From the NCBI GenBank assembly GCA_030432925.1, contig JAUILT010000026.1:1-35062 (forward strand): a DNA stretch of 35,062 bases, given 5' to 3'. The DNA comes from Bdellovibrionia bacterium. Lineage in GTDB: Bacteria; Bdellovibrionota; Bdellovibrionia; Bdellovibrionales; UBA1609. Under the pieces are notes generated by a model. It was not told the DNA's origin and did not search any database. It saw only the letters and a program-made list of their open reading frames with translations. A program made the translations under genes and the position numbers. Numbering within the stretch: the stretch's first letter is position 1; each line of letters begins with the position of its first letter. Shown here in pieces: positions 15,506 to 23,513 of this stretch.

Positions 15506-16513
15506 CTACAGTCCTTTCTCTGCCATGTAATTGGCGAGATCCACCATACGGTGAGAAAACCCCATTTCGTTGTCATACCAGGAAAACACTTTGGCCATTT
15601 TGCCACCCATCACCATGGTGCTGGGAAGGTCCACAATGGAGCTATTTGAATTACCATTGAAGTCCGAACTGACCAAGGGAGCTTCCTCTGTTGCCAAAAT
15701 GCCTTTTAAAGGCCCCCCTTGAGAGGCTTTAATTAAAGCCATGTTAATAGCCTCCACCGAAACAGGTTTTTCTGAGTTAAATACAAGGTCCACAACACTG
15801 ACATTGGGGGTGGGCACCCTTATGGCCACACCATCAACCTTTCCAGCCAGCTCCGGTAGAACAACCCCCACAGCCTTGGCAGCACCCGTTGTGGTGGGAA
15901 TCATGGACAGAGCTGCTGCGCGAGCCCGCCGCAAATCCTTGTGGCCAGCATCTAGAACTTTTTGGTCGTTGGTGTAAGAGTGGATGGTTGTCATGAAGCC
16001 ATTCACAATTCCAAATTCATCATTCAGTACTTTGGCAAGAGGTGCCAGACAATTGGTCGTACAGGAGGCATTAGAAACCACTTTATGCTCACCAGGCCTA
16101 TAGGTTTCATGATTGATTCCATAAACAATGGTTTGATCTGCACCAGGTGCTGGAGCTGAAACCAGAACAGCTTTGGCACCGGCCTCCAGATGCTTCATAA
16201 AGTCCTCTTTATTTTTAAAAGCACCGGTACACTCAAGCACCAGGTCCACGCCCCACTCTTTCCAGGGAATCTGTGCAGGATTTTTTTCTTGAGACAGAGG
16301 AATGGACGTGCCATTCACTACCAAGTTATTTTCACCCGCCTCCACAGCCCCAGGAAAGATGCCGTGAGTGCTGTCATACTTGAGCAGATGAGCTGCAGAC
16401 TGGGTATCTCCAAGATTATTGATTCCGACAATATCCAGGTTTTCAAACCCAGCTCGGAACAGAATCCGGCCAATTCGCCCAAAACCATTGATTCCGACTT
16501 TCAAACGACTCAC
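15506..16513 (-). CDS. gap: Glyceraldehyde-3-phosphate dehydrogenase
   Basis: Oxidises glyceraldehyde 3-phosphate with NAD(P)+ and phosphate. Its 335 aa is typical. The nucleotide-binding [10 protein letters not shown] is at 7-16, the catalytic Cys151 lies in [12 protein letters not shown], and the C-terminal signature is [14 protein letters not shown]. The start is GTG at 16513 with AAGGAG 7 nt upstream; no ATG fits. The residue that normally reads NAD ribose (Asp in the V-N-D-L segment) is Asn33 here (GINNLGD), so cofactor preference may be relaxed. It is the first gene of the gap-pgk-tpiA operon, the gene order common in bacteria. Confidence 0.97.
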   Translation of the reverse strand: MSRLKVGINGFGRIGRILFRAGFENLDIVGINNLGDTQSAAHLLKYDSTHGIFPGAVEAGENNLVVNGTSIPLSQEKNPAQIPWKEWGVDLVLECTGAFKNKEDFMKHLEAGAKAVLVSAPAPGADQTIVYGINHETYRPGEHKVVSNASCTTNCLAPLAKVLNDEFGIVNGFMTTIHSYTNDQKVLDAGHKDLRRARAAALSMIPTTTGAAKAVGVVLPELAGKVDGVAIRVPTPNVSVVDLVFNSEKPVSVEAINMALIKASQGGPLKGILATEEAPLVSSDFNGNSNSSIVDLPSTMVMGGKMAKVFSWYDNEMGFSHRMVDLANYMAEKGL

Positions 16514-16613
16514 AGACAGTCTCCTTTGTATGAGTATGAGGGCTGTAACTTAGATCAGATTGAAGGCCGGTGCAAGTCAGCAGACAGGTGTTATACCGGT
16601 CCAATTTGAATTT

Positions 16614-16633
16614 TTCAGTATTTTTTTACTGAA
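16614..16633. other. Short hairpin between gap and tatD
   Basis: TTCAGTA/TACTGAA arms (7 bp) around a T6 loop lie 12 bp beyond the tatD stop. The stem is AT-rich and on the minus strand is followed by A rather than U, so it is a poor intrinsic terminator. It may mark the end of the tatD transcript or be incidental. Confidence 0.25.
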
Positions 16634-16645
16634 ACATCTAGGGTG

Positions 16646-17419
16646 TCACCATTTCAGTTTTGGAAAAGTCCGAAGAGCATTACTCTTGGTGACACTTGAG
16701 AGCTCCAGAAGAGAAATGTTTTTAAGGTCTGCAACAAACTGAGCTGTATGAATCACATACTCAGGCAAGTTTTTGCTCCCACGCCTGGGCACAGGCGCCA
16801 AAAATGGTGCATCTGTCTCTACATGAATTCTTTCTAATGGCAAAGATTGAACCACAGCTCTCAATGCATCGGCTTTTTTAAAAGTGACCACACCACTGAT
16901 AGATATATTCAAGCCCAGTTTCAGGGCCTCGTCTGCCAACCATTGGGTGCCAGTAAAGCAGTGCACTAGGCCCTTCACTTTTCCACCAAACTCGTTGAGA
17001 ATCTCCACTGTGTCCTCTTCGGCATCTCGAGTGTGGATCTCCACAGGCATTCCCAAGTCCACGGACACTTGAAGCTGTTTTCTAAAGGCCTCCCGCTGCA
17101 CATCCCGAGGAGAGTTGTCATAATAGTAATCCAGGCCGATCTCTCCCACAGCCACAATACGCGAATGAATCAGGTTTTCTCTCAGCCATTGCTCTACATC
17201 TTCGGAGTAGTCACTCGCATCGTGGGGATGAACCCCAAGCGTTCCAAACACACTGTCCGGAAACTGCTGAACCAATTGCAAAACCTCAGAATGATCCTTG
17301 GAGCAAGTACCTATGGTGATCATGCGTTCCACTCCCAGATCTAAAGCCTGTTGGACGGCCTGGTCAGGAGGTATATCCAAAAAATTCAAATGACAATGAA
17401 CATCAATCCAGGCAGGCAT
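16646..17419 (-). CDS. tatD: TatD-family metal-dependent hydrolase
   Basis: 257-aa TIM-barrel hydrolase of the TatD/YcfH group, a divalent-metal enzyme with DNase activity in characterised members. Metal ligands are visible: DVHCHLNF (HxH) at the N-terminus, Glu in GEIGLDYYYD, His in PVEIHTRDAE, His in LVHCFTGT, and Asp in ETDAPFLAP. The start is ATG 17419, overlapping the holB stop by one base (TGATG), with an in-frame TTG just upstream that I disregard. It is last in the operon tmk-holB-tatD, an arrangement common across bacteria (holB-ycfH in E. coli). Confidence 0.95.
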   Translation of the reverse strand: MPAWIDVHCHLNFLDIPPDQAVQQALDLGVERMITIGTCSKDHSEVLQLVQQFPDSVFGTLGVHPHDASDYSEDVEQWLRENLIHSRIVAVGEIGLDYYYDNSPRDVQREAFRKQLQVSVDLGMPVEIHTRDAEEDTVEILNEFGGKVKGLVHCFTGTQWLADEALKLGLNISISGVVTFKKADALRAVVQSLPLERIHVETDAPFLAPVPRRGSKNLPEYVIHTAQFVADLKNISLLELSSVTKSNALRTFPKLKW

Positions 17420-18381
17420 CAAATCAACGACTCCTGCTCCGGGTGTATAATAGATTTCATTTTAAGGTACCCACTCTCGAGCAACAACTGCCGGTCCACA
17501 TTAGAAAGCAGCTGAGTCTGCATATAGCTAATAATCTGAAACACCTGATCCAGCTTCCTAAGGTCTCCCACGGGAGCCTGCTGTAATTCCACCATAAGAT
17601 CTGAGTGATGAGCCGGTTTGTATTCCTGCACCCGAAGATCCCTAAGCATCTGCTTCCAGGTTTCCAAAATCACTTCCAGTTGAGCCTTGTCTTTAGCAAT
17701 GGTCTGCAAACCCTCGACCCATTGTAAATAAGTTTTTTGAGCCATCAAAACATCCACCAAAGAATGCATAGCTAGCTTCCGATTGTCATCACTCTCGTCT
17801 TGAAGTAATTGCTCTGCTCGTGTGACACTGCCATTGGCTGAAGACAAAACCCAACCATCAGCCCCAGTAATAGTTTTTAAGTGCTTCTCTTCCAGAGGCC
17901 CAAAGCGAACCACCTGAGTTCGTGACCGAATCGTGGAAAGAATTTTTCCTGGCTGTGAGGTCACAAGAACAAAGTAGGTTTTTTCAGGTGGCTCCTCAAT
18001 CACTTTCAACAACGCATTTCCCGCCTGAAGATTGAGCTTGTGGGCATCGTTAATAACCACAACTCGAGCTCCCTCCCAGTTACGTAGGTGAAGTTTTTTA
18101 AGTAACTCCCGAGCCTCTTCCATTTTGATTTGGGCATTTTCGGTATTGACCACCAATAAGCCCGGGTGCTGGCCCCTTTGAACCTGCAGACAAGAGGAGC
18201 ATAGCCCACAAAAATCCACATGACTCTCGGAGCATAAGAGTGCCTGAGCCAAACCCAGAGCCATTTTGAACTTACCCACCCCTTCTGGTCCGAGAAACAA
18301 TTGGGCATGGGGCACCTGGTTTTTCACTAAAGCCTGATGAAGTCCTTGTTTTACACGGTCGTGCCCGAGGATCCCCTTCAT
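17419..18381 (-). CDS. holB: DNA polymerase III delta-prime subunit
   Basis: 320-aa clamp-loader subunit. The Walker A GPEGVGK at residues 31-37 is kept. Four zinc ligands follow: C50, C58, C61 and C64 (CGLCSSC region), typical of the family's zinc module. NLQAGNALLKVIEEPPEKTYF is represented by its core (NALLKVIEEPP), and the SRC arginine-finger motif reads SRTQ here, so Cys is replaced by Thr. The start is ATG 18381, which overlaps the tmk stop as ATGA. An upstream TTG would overlap tmk more. It probably loads the sliding clamp together with products encoded elsewhere. Confidence 0.92.
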   Translation of the reverse strand: MKGILGHDRVKQGLHQALVKNQVPHAQLFLGPEGVGKFKMALGLAQALLCSESHVDFCGLCSSCLQVQRGQHPGLLVVNTENAQIKMEEARELLKKLHLRNWEGARVVVINDAHKLNLQAGNALLKVIEEPPEKTYFVLVTSQPGKILSTIRSRTQVVRFGPLEEKHLKTITGADGWVLSSANGSVTRAEQLLQDESDDNRKLAMHSLVDVLMAQKTYLQWVEGLQTIAKDKAQLEVILETWKQMLRDLRVQEYKPAHHSDLMVELQQAPVGDLRKLDQVFQIISYMQTQLLSNVDRQLLLESGYLKMKSIIHPEQESLI

Positions 18382-19016
18382 AGCTTCAACCAACCCCTGG
18401 CCCGCATCCGCTGCTGCAACTCATTGAAAAGTTGCTCCGGTGACGCTTCAGCATTTAACACCAGCCAATTTTCAATATCCTCATTGGCCAGCTTTAAATA
18501 ATAATCACGCACTTTCACATGAAAGTCGTTGGCTTCTTTCTCAAAGCGGTCCAGAGGTTTTTCTCCGCGAGCGTCACGGGAGTTTCGACGCCGAAGACTC
18601 TCTTCTAAGGAGAGGTCCAGCAATACCCAAAGGTCCGGCTTCATACCTCCCGTAGCTATGCAATTTAACTGATCTACCAACGAGCGATCAATACTACGCC
18701 CCCCACACTGAAAAGCCAGGGTACTTCCATAAAACCGATCACAAAGAACCCACTTGTTTTGCTCTAATGACGGACGAATACGAGACTCCACGTGCTGGGC
18801 TCGAGCAGCCTCATAGAGCAGAAGTTCTGCTGTGGGCACAGGAGCTTCGCCTTTTGTTCTCAACAAAAGATGCCGGATGTCTTCAGCCAACGGCGTACCT
18901 CCCGGCTCCCTAGTCAGCACCACATCCTCACCAGAAGACTCCAGCAAGGTATGAAGTTTTTGAATCAGAGTGGATTTTCCCGAGCCATCGAGACCCTCAA
19001 ATACAATAAATGCCAT
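18378..19016 (-). CDS. tmk: Thymidylate kinase
   Basis: Phosphorylates dTMP to dTDP. From ATG 19016 it is 212 aa, the usual size. The P-loop is GLDGSGKST at residues 8-16, followed by TREPGGTP, the DR(Y/F) motif as DRFYGSTLAFQ, and the lid RRNSRDARGEKPLDRFEKE. The frame is open to ATG 19079, but the extra 21 residues are not family-like, and GGAAAG lies 4 nt before 19016. It is first in the tmk-holB-tatD operon and divergent from the response regulator gene. Confidence 0.95.
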   Translation of the reverse strand: MAFIVFEGLDGSGKSTLIQKLHTLLESSGEDVVLTREPGGTPLAEDIRHLLLRTKGEAPVPTAELLLYEAARAQHVESRIRPSLEQNKWVLCDRFYGSTLAFQCGGRSIDRSLVDQLNCIATGGMKPDLWVLLDLSLEESLRRRNSRDARGEKPLDRFEKEANDFHVKVRDYYLKLANEDIENWLVLNAEASPEQLFNELQQRMRARGWLKL

Positions 19017-19142
19017 GACACTTTCCGTTTTACTTGAGTCACCGGGAATGTCACCCAGACATTGAGCCAGACTCACCATAAGACGCGTTGAGCCATAGCT
19101 TCAAAGCATAAATAGCCTAGAAAAATTCTCCGATAAATACCC

Positions 19143-20153
19143 ATGGCAAAAATCGAAAAGATTAAGGTTCTTATAGCAGATGACGATGGACAGACCTCTC
19201 GCCAACTGTCTAGCTATATTTCAGAACATGGTTTCGAATGTCGCCTGGCCACCAATGGTCCAGAGGCTCGCCAGATGATTCTACGTTGGAAACCCAAGCT
19301 TGTGCTTGCAGACCTCATGCTGCCCGAGGGCAATGCTTATTCCCTACTGGATTTTATCAAAACAGAACCCAGCCTGCGTCATACTTTTATTCATGTTATC
19401 GTGATGTCTGGCCACAATAGTATATTCAATGTCCGCCAAGCTTTTGACCACGGCGCCAAGGACTATTTGGTCAAGCCCTTCAATATCAAGGATGTCCTCC
19501 AGCGACTGGTTTTTCATTGCCGCTCTTACAGAAGCCTTAAGGATTTAGGAAAAAAAGAATATAAGAAAATCGATGAGTCGTCTCTGATGCTTCACCTGAC
19601 AGACCTGGTTTTGAGACAGGCTATTTCAAGAGCTTATCTGGCCGACAAGTTATTTAACCTGACTCAAATGGTCTCCATGAAGGTTGATGGTGTCCGCTGC
19701 TCCATTGTACATGTGCTTGATCAACAAAAGGGCCTTGTCGTAGTGTCCAATGACAATAAATCAGCCACCGGTATTCAACTGGATATGAACAAGTACCCCG
19801 AAATCCTGAACGTCAAAAATACAGGTCAACTGATTGCCATTGAAAACCTAGAATTGAGCCGTGAGCTAAAACCCATCCGCAAACTGCTGAAAGACGTGGT
19901 GTTTAACTCTATGATTGTCTGCCCTGTACGCCGAGGTGGAGACGTTTTTGGAGTTCTATCGCTGCGTATGCCCCCCGAAAAAGAAACTGTTTCTGACAAT
20001 GAGATTCGCTTTGTGGAGATTGTTGGCCATGTTGTCAGTCTTCTCCTTGATCAAGAAAAAGACAGTAAATCCGGTGACTTTTGGAATGAAGCCTCATTCT
20101 CCAAACCCATCCCCTTTCCTGCCACAAATAAATCGAATAAACCTGGGAAATAG
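19143..20153 (+). CDS. REC-GAF response regulator without DNA-binding domain
   Basis: 336 aa. Receiver domain at 6-125 with acidic pocket DDD (13-15), phospho-acceptor Asp57 in LVLADLMLP, the conserved Ser in IVMSGH and Lys in KDYLVKPF. After a helical linker, residues about 170-315 read as a GAF-like sensor (RCSIVHVLDQQKGLVVVS, SMIVCPVRRGGDVFGVLSL). There is no HTH, HD-GYP, GGDEF or kinase domain, so output may be by protein contact or by ligand binding in the GAF. ATG 19143 has no obvious SD. The partner kinase is not adjacent; the orphan PAS kinase at 2.8-4.1 kb is one candidate, by inference only. Confidence 0.88.
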   Translation: MAKIEKIKVLIADDDGQTSRQLSSYISEHGFECRLATNGPEARQMILRWKPKLVLADLMLPEGNAYSLLDFIKTEPSLRHTFIHVIVMSGHNSIFNVRQAFDHGAKDYLVKPFNIKDVLQRLVFHCRSYRSLKDLGKKEYKKIDESSLMLHLTDLVLRQAISRAYLADKLFNLTQMVSMKVDGVRCSIVHVLDQQKGLVVVSNDNKSATGIQLDMNKYPEILNVKNTGQLIAIENLELSRELKPIRKLLKDVVFNSMIVCPVRRGGDVFGVLSLRMPPEKETVSDNEIRFVEIVGHVVSLLLDQEKDSKSGDFWNEASFSKPIPFPATNKSNKPGK

Positions 20154-20154
20154 G

Positions 20155-20183
20155 TTGAAACCTCGCCTTGTGATATCTATAAT
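20155..20183 (+). promoter_or_regulatory. Predicted secG promoter
   Basis: TTGAAA (20155-20160), a 17-bp spacer and a perfect TATAAT (20178-20183) form a strong sigma-70-like promoter. It begins one base after the stop codon of the response regulator gene and lies 32 bp before the secG ATG. Confidence 0.75.
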
Positions 20184-20214
20184 CCACGGCTCTTCTCAGA
20201 GGAGTTAAATAGCT

Positions 20215-20589
20215 ATGGAAATGATGACACTGGTTGGTATTTTTCACGTAATTGTAGCCCTTCTTTTAATTGTACTGGTTTTACTTCAAGACCCTAAAGG
20301 GGGGGGAGCTGCTGGAATGTTTGGCGGTGGCGGAGGCAGCCAAAATAGTTTTTTTGGAGCTTCTGGAGCAGGTAACTTTTTGACAACCCTCACCAAGTGG
20401 ATGGCTGTAATTTTTGCAGTCACAAGCATTGGAATGACCTATATGACCAGCCACCAAGGTGGCAGTGTGATGGATGAATTTGTCCCCGAAGCTGCAGCTC
20501 CCATGGAGGCTCTCCCTAACTCTGGAGTGGATAGTGGAGCCCCTGCCGAAGAAAAAACAGAGGATTCTTCCGAGACAACAGCTGAATGA
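20215..20589 (+). CDS. secG: Protein translocase subunit SecG
   Basis: 124-aa inner-membrane subunit that assists SecYE/SecA protein export. Two transmembrane helices (about 5-24 and 60-78) flank the glycine-rich cytosolic loop with VLLQDPKGGGAAGMFGGGG, the family hallmark (VLLQ..KG.G). An acidic Ala/Pro/Glu tail (about 85-124) extends it beyond the roughly 75-110 aa of many homologues. ATG 20215 is preceded by GAGGAG about 11 nt away. It has a strong promoter of its own. In many bacteria secG follows tpiA; here tpiA is about 6 kb away on the other strand. Confidence 0.95.
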   Translation: MEMMTLVGIFHVIVALLLIVLVLLQDPKGGGAAGMFGGGGGSQNSFFGASGAGNFLTTLTKWMAVIFAVTSIGMTYMTSHQGGSVMDEFVPEAAAPMEALPNSGVDSGAPAEEKTEDSSETTAE

Positions 20590-20606
20590 TGAGCTAGCCT
20601 GAAGGG

Positions 20607-21503
20607 GTGATATTAGAAAAACCCTTTTTGTTATTTGTACTTCCTGCGACTTTCTTGGCTCTGGGCCTGGCTGTTGCCAGCTTTCATGTCACTCCAACTC
20701 CCTATAGGCCCCCTGAATACAGCCTTAACAATGAGTTGGCAATTATCACAGCTAACGAAGGGCATGTGGAAATCAGCCGCTTCCACACCTCTCACTCCAG
20801 CCCATTGCCTAAGGGACAAAAACTCAGTATTTCGCTTTACAACCTAGATCGCATTCAAACTCGTCTCGCCTCCAAAACCCGAGTTCAATTTCTGGATGGC
20901 TATGAGTTAGAGTTCCGGCCCAAATCCATGTTTGTTATTGAACAATGGAGCCCCAAAGACAATCAGGGGCCTATTTATATGAATCTGCTTGCCGGAGACT
21001 ATAAGGTGATTCAAAAAGGACGCCCTGGAAGTGTATTTATTGTCAAACAGGGTCAAGTTTTTGACCCTTTACGAAAACCTCAAAAAAACCTCAGAGTCCT
21101 GGCTACCCATATTCACTCCTCTATAGAGACCTCTGTTGTCACCGCAAAACAATCAAAGAAACCTAAAAATAATGATATTGCTGAAGTCAAAGTCCCATTG
21201 ACAAAGGCCCCGCTTATCAGAACCCTTTCCAATGAGTATATTGATGAAACCATTGCCAAAAGTCGTGATCAATTTGTAAAATGTCAGCAATATGCCATAA
21301 GAGAGAATAAGGCCTCAAAAGGTCAGCTTCTTGTAGGCCTCTCTATTGAGCCCATTGGCAAAATGAAAGAAGTTCAAGTCCTGGCATCGGACATTAAAAA
21401 CCCAGAACTACACAATTGTATTTTGAAGGTGCTCGGCCGTACCAGCTTTAGGTCTTTTGATGGACCTGAAATAGTTCGATCATACCCGTTTATTTTTGAA
21501 TAA
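20607..21503 (+). CDS. Membrane-anchored FecR-like protein with AgmX/TonB-like C-terminus
   Basis: 298 aa with one N-terminal membrane helix (about 7-25) and the rest predicted periplasmic. Residues about 45-150 resemble a FecR-type beta domain (TRVQFLDGYELEFRPKS, LAGDYKVIQKG). Residues about 220-295 contain KGQLLVGLSIEPIGKMKEV and NCILKVLGRTSF, the pattern of AgmX/GltJ C-terminal (TonB-C-like) domains known from myxobacteria. Two Cys residues (C225 in VKCQQ and C271 in HNCILK) could pair. The start is GTG 20607, 17 bp after the secG stop, so the two are probably cotranscribed. It may link the inner membrane to envelope machinery. The exact role is unknown. Confidence 0.65.
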   Translation: MILEKPFLLFVLPATFLALGLAVASFHVTPTPYRPPEYSLNNELAIITANEGHVEISRFHTSHSSPLPKGQKLSISLYNLDRIQTRLASKTRVQFLDGYELEFRPKSMFVIEQWSPKDNQGPIYMNLLAGDYKVIQKGRPGSVFIVKQGQVFDPLRKPQKNLRVLATHIHSSIETSVVTAKQSKKPKNNDIAEVKVPLTKAPLIRTLSNEYIDETIAKSRDQFVKCQQYAIRENKASKGQLLVGLSIEPIGKMKEVQVLASDIKNPELHNCILKVLGRTSFRSFDGPEIVRSYPFIFE

Positions 21504-21524
21504 GAGCCTCTCCGGTACAGCCCT

Positions 21525-22604
21525 TTATCGATAATCATGCAGGTAATCCACATTTTCAGGCACCCAAGGCTCATAGTTGCCTTCTAATTCAAAAACTCTC
21601 TCCCCAATCTGACTCTTAACTTGTCGGGGCCTATGAGTGAACTCAAAATTATCATGAACAAACCCCTCAGTCTGCAAAAAGGGAACGATCTCTTCTGCGG
21701 CTTTTTCACTGAGAGCTGGTCGCTTAGCCAAGTCCTCCAAACTTTTTTCGAACTCCTCTTTAGTAAACCCATAGTTTTGAATCATGTCTTGAGCCACTCG
21801 GCCCACCTGCTCTGGTTTTAAGCGACCATCTTGAAATAGATCAATTGCTGTTTGAAAAGTATTGTAGGTGGGCAGTGTTCTCCTGCCAAACTTAGTGTAG
21901 TACTCTGTGTCTGTATCTGCAGCCAAGTTGATATAGATTTTCTCTACAGGATCATTTTCAGGAATCTCCTGCTGCAGTCGTAAAATGGTCTCCATCTGAT
22001 TACCCACAACACGAAAGCTTTTAAGAACCAAACGAAGATCCTTTTCAGTCAGACGGCGAGCACAAATATCTGAATACAACGAGTAAATAGTGGCATCGGC
22101 TTCACTGTCATCACCCCAAAGGACTTGTCGAACGTCATCCCTTAAATGCAATCGCAACTGCAACAAAGCTTGAAGCTTGTAGCCAATCTGATGAGTCAAT
22201 CGCCACAGCCTTTTGGGACGAAGATTTTTGAGATTATCTTTAAGAAAAATTCCATAGGGATAAATTCCATCCAAGTTGAGCTTTTCATGAATCTTCTTTT
22301 CCATCTGTGGAAATGAAGCTGTAATAAAATAGATCGGAAAGTCCTCTCTTCCCGAATGACTCTCTTGCCAGGAGTTTCTCAAAGCACGAACGAGAGCCCC
22401 TGTTCCAGGGACGTTTCTTTTTTGAAAGGCTTTTTCCAGAGCTGTCTGATAAAGGCCTTTCAAAGTTTCAAATTTTGTATCTAGATAAGTTTTATCCAAA
22501 TCCCAAATAAACACCTCTTGGGCCTCACCTTCAGCCTGATCAGAAGCATATTTAAAAAACACCACATCGGCGGTGATCTCAGCTCTTGTTCTCCATTCTG
22601 CCAT
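21525..22604 (-). CDS. HAD-superfamily protein, App1 (DUF2183)-like
   Basis: 359 aa. HAD motif I is DLDKT with Asp35 and Asp37. Motif II is ITAS at 94-97. The last acidic motif is GDDSEADATIY near 164-174, very like the GDSxxxDPEIY of the App1 phosphatidate phosphatase catalytic domain (DUF2183). A C-terminal part of about 160 residues is helical and not recognised. All catalytic Asp positions are present, so phosphatase activity is plausible; the substrate is unknown. ATG 22604 follows AGAGGGG. It is convergent with the FecR-like gene and divergent from the radical SAM pair. No signal peptide, so probably cytoplasmic. Confidence 0.7.
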   Translation of the reverse strand: MAEWRTRAEITADVVFFKYASDQAEGEAQEVFIWDLDKTYLDTKFETLKGLYQTALEKAFQKRNVPGTGALVRALRNSWQESHSGREDFPIYFITASFPQMEKKIHEKLNLDGIYPYGIFLKDNLKNLRPKRLWRLTHQIGYKLQALLQLRLHLRDDVRQVLWGDDSEADATIYSLYSDICARRLTEKDLRLVLKSFRVVGNQMETILRLQQEIPENDPVEKIYINLAADTDTEYYTKFGRRTLPTYNTFQTAIDLFQDGRLKPEQVGRVAQDMIQNYGFTKEEFEKSLEDLAKRPALSEKAAEEIVPFLQTEGFVHDNFEFTHRPRQVKSQIGERVFELEGNYEPWVPENVDYLHDYR

Positions 22605-22721
22605 AAGCCCCTCTTTGCCTACCGATTATCTAACAGGTTGATGAAAAAGTCATCTCAGCAAAAAAAATCCCATCGCAGTTCAGTAGACAGACTGTGGCGT
22701 TCGTGATAGCCCTCGTTTTCG

Positions 22722-23513
22722 ATGAAACTTGTGGATATTGAAACTCTTCAACGAAACCTGAACTTTTGGCCTCAAAAGCCCTGGCCCAAGTCCATGCCCT
22801 GTCTAGCTTTGAACGGAGAGCTTTTGTGTGGGTTTGAGCGCAAGCAAGGACAGGCCATTGAAGTGAGCGAACCTCTTTCAGAAATTTTTTCACAACTTTA
22901 CCCAACTCTAAAACTCTCTGAGCTCGCACGAGCTTTCCAGCGCCTGAAACCACTCTTGAGTACAGAAGAGATGTCCCTTCTACTCAACACTTATGACCTT
23001 CGAAACTCTCACCGAACAGAAAAGTTCTTCTTGCTATTTGAAAGAATGAATCCTGAATTTCTCAACTGGTGTGATTTAAAAGCTCCAGGAGTCAATGACC
23101 TGGCCATTTTACTTTGCTTTGAGGATTTAACCCCCTTAGACGGAGTGACCCAAAAAATTGCTACTGACCACCTCTCTAAGTCTCAAGGAGTTTTGGCTTT
23201 GGAGTTAGCAGGAGAACTGATTCTTTCTGGGCTCATGCAAGAAATCACAAACTCCCTTTCTCTAAAGTCCACATCTGCATGGTTGACTCAACTGAAACGG
23301 CTACGCTACCCCATCACTACAGAAAAAAGTAACAAAAAAGAAAAGCGACTGAATCACATTCCGTGGCCCAAAGGCACCACAGCTCAATGGATCAGAAATG
23401 GTGACCAGGACTGTATAGAACTCAGAGTTCGTGCCCTTGGAGCTAAAGAGCTCTCTCAACAGTTAGAAGTTTTAAAGTCCTTATCTGAAAAGCAACTTGG
23501 AGACTGGCTGTGA
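22722..23513 (+). CDS. Uncharacterised protein, partner of the radical SAM gene
   Basis: A 263-aa, mostly helical, soluble protein that I do not recognise. No signal peptide or membrane segment. Its N-terminal third is rich in Trp/Pro (FWPQKPWPKSMP), the middle is Leu-rich, and near residues 205-230 it has a basic stretch followed by HIPWPKGTTAQW. Its stop overlaps the GTG start of the SplB-like gene by 4 nt (GTGA), so translation is coupled and a joint function is likely. It could be a substrate-binding or nucleic-acid-binding accessory; this is inference only. No clear SD precedes ATG 22722. Confidence 0.6.
   Translation: MKLVDIETLQRNLNFWPQKPWPKSMPCLALNGELLCGFERKQGQAIEVSEPLSEIFSQLYPTLKLSELARAFQRLKPLLSTEEMSLLLNTYDLRNSHRTEKFFLLFERMNPEFLNWCDLKAPGVNDLAILLCFEDLTPLDGVTQKIATDHLSKSQGVLALELAGELILSGLMQEITNSLSLKSTSAWLTQLKRLRYPITTEKSNKKEKRLNHIPWPKGTTAQWIRNGDQDCIELRVRALGAKELSQQLEVLKSLSEKQLGDWL

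Noticed and set aside
15505-15606. N-terminal extension of phosphoglycerate kinase
   Set aside because: The 34 extra codons overlap gap and are not homologous to Pgk; ATG 15504 has a proper ribosome site.
16614-16633. Terminator after tatD
   Set aside because: Stem is AT-rich and lacks a U run on the transcribed strand, so it is kept only as a weak hairpin.
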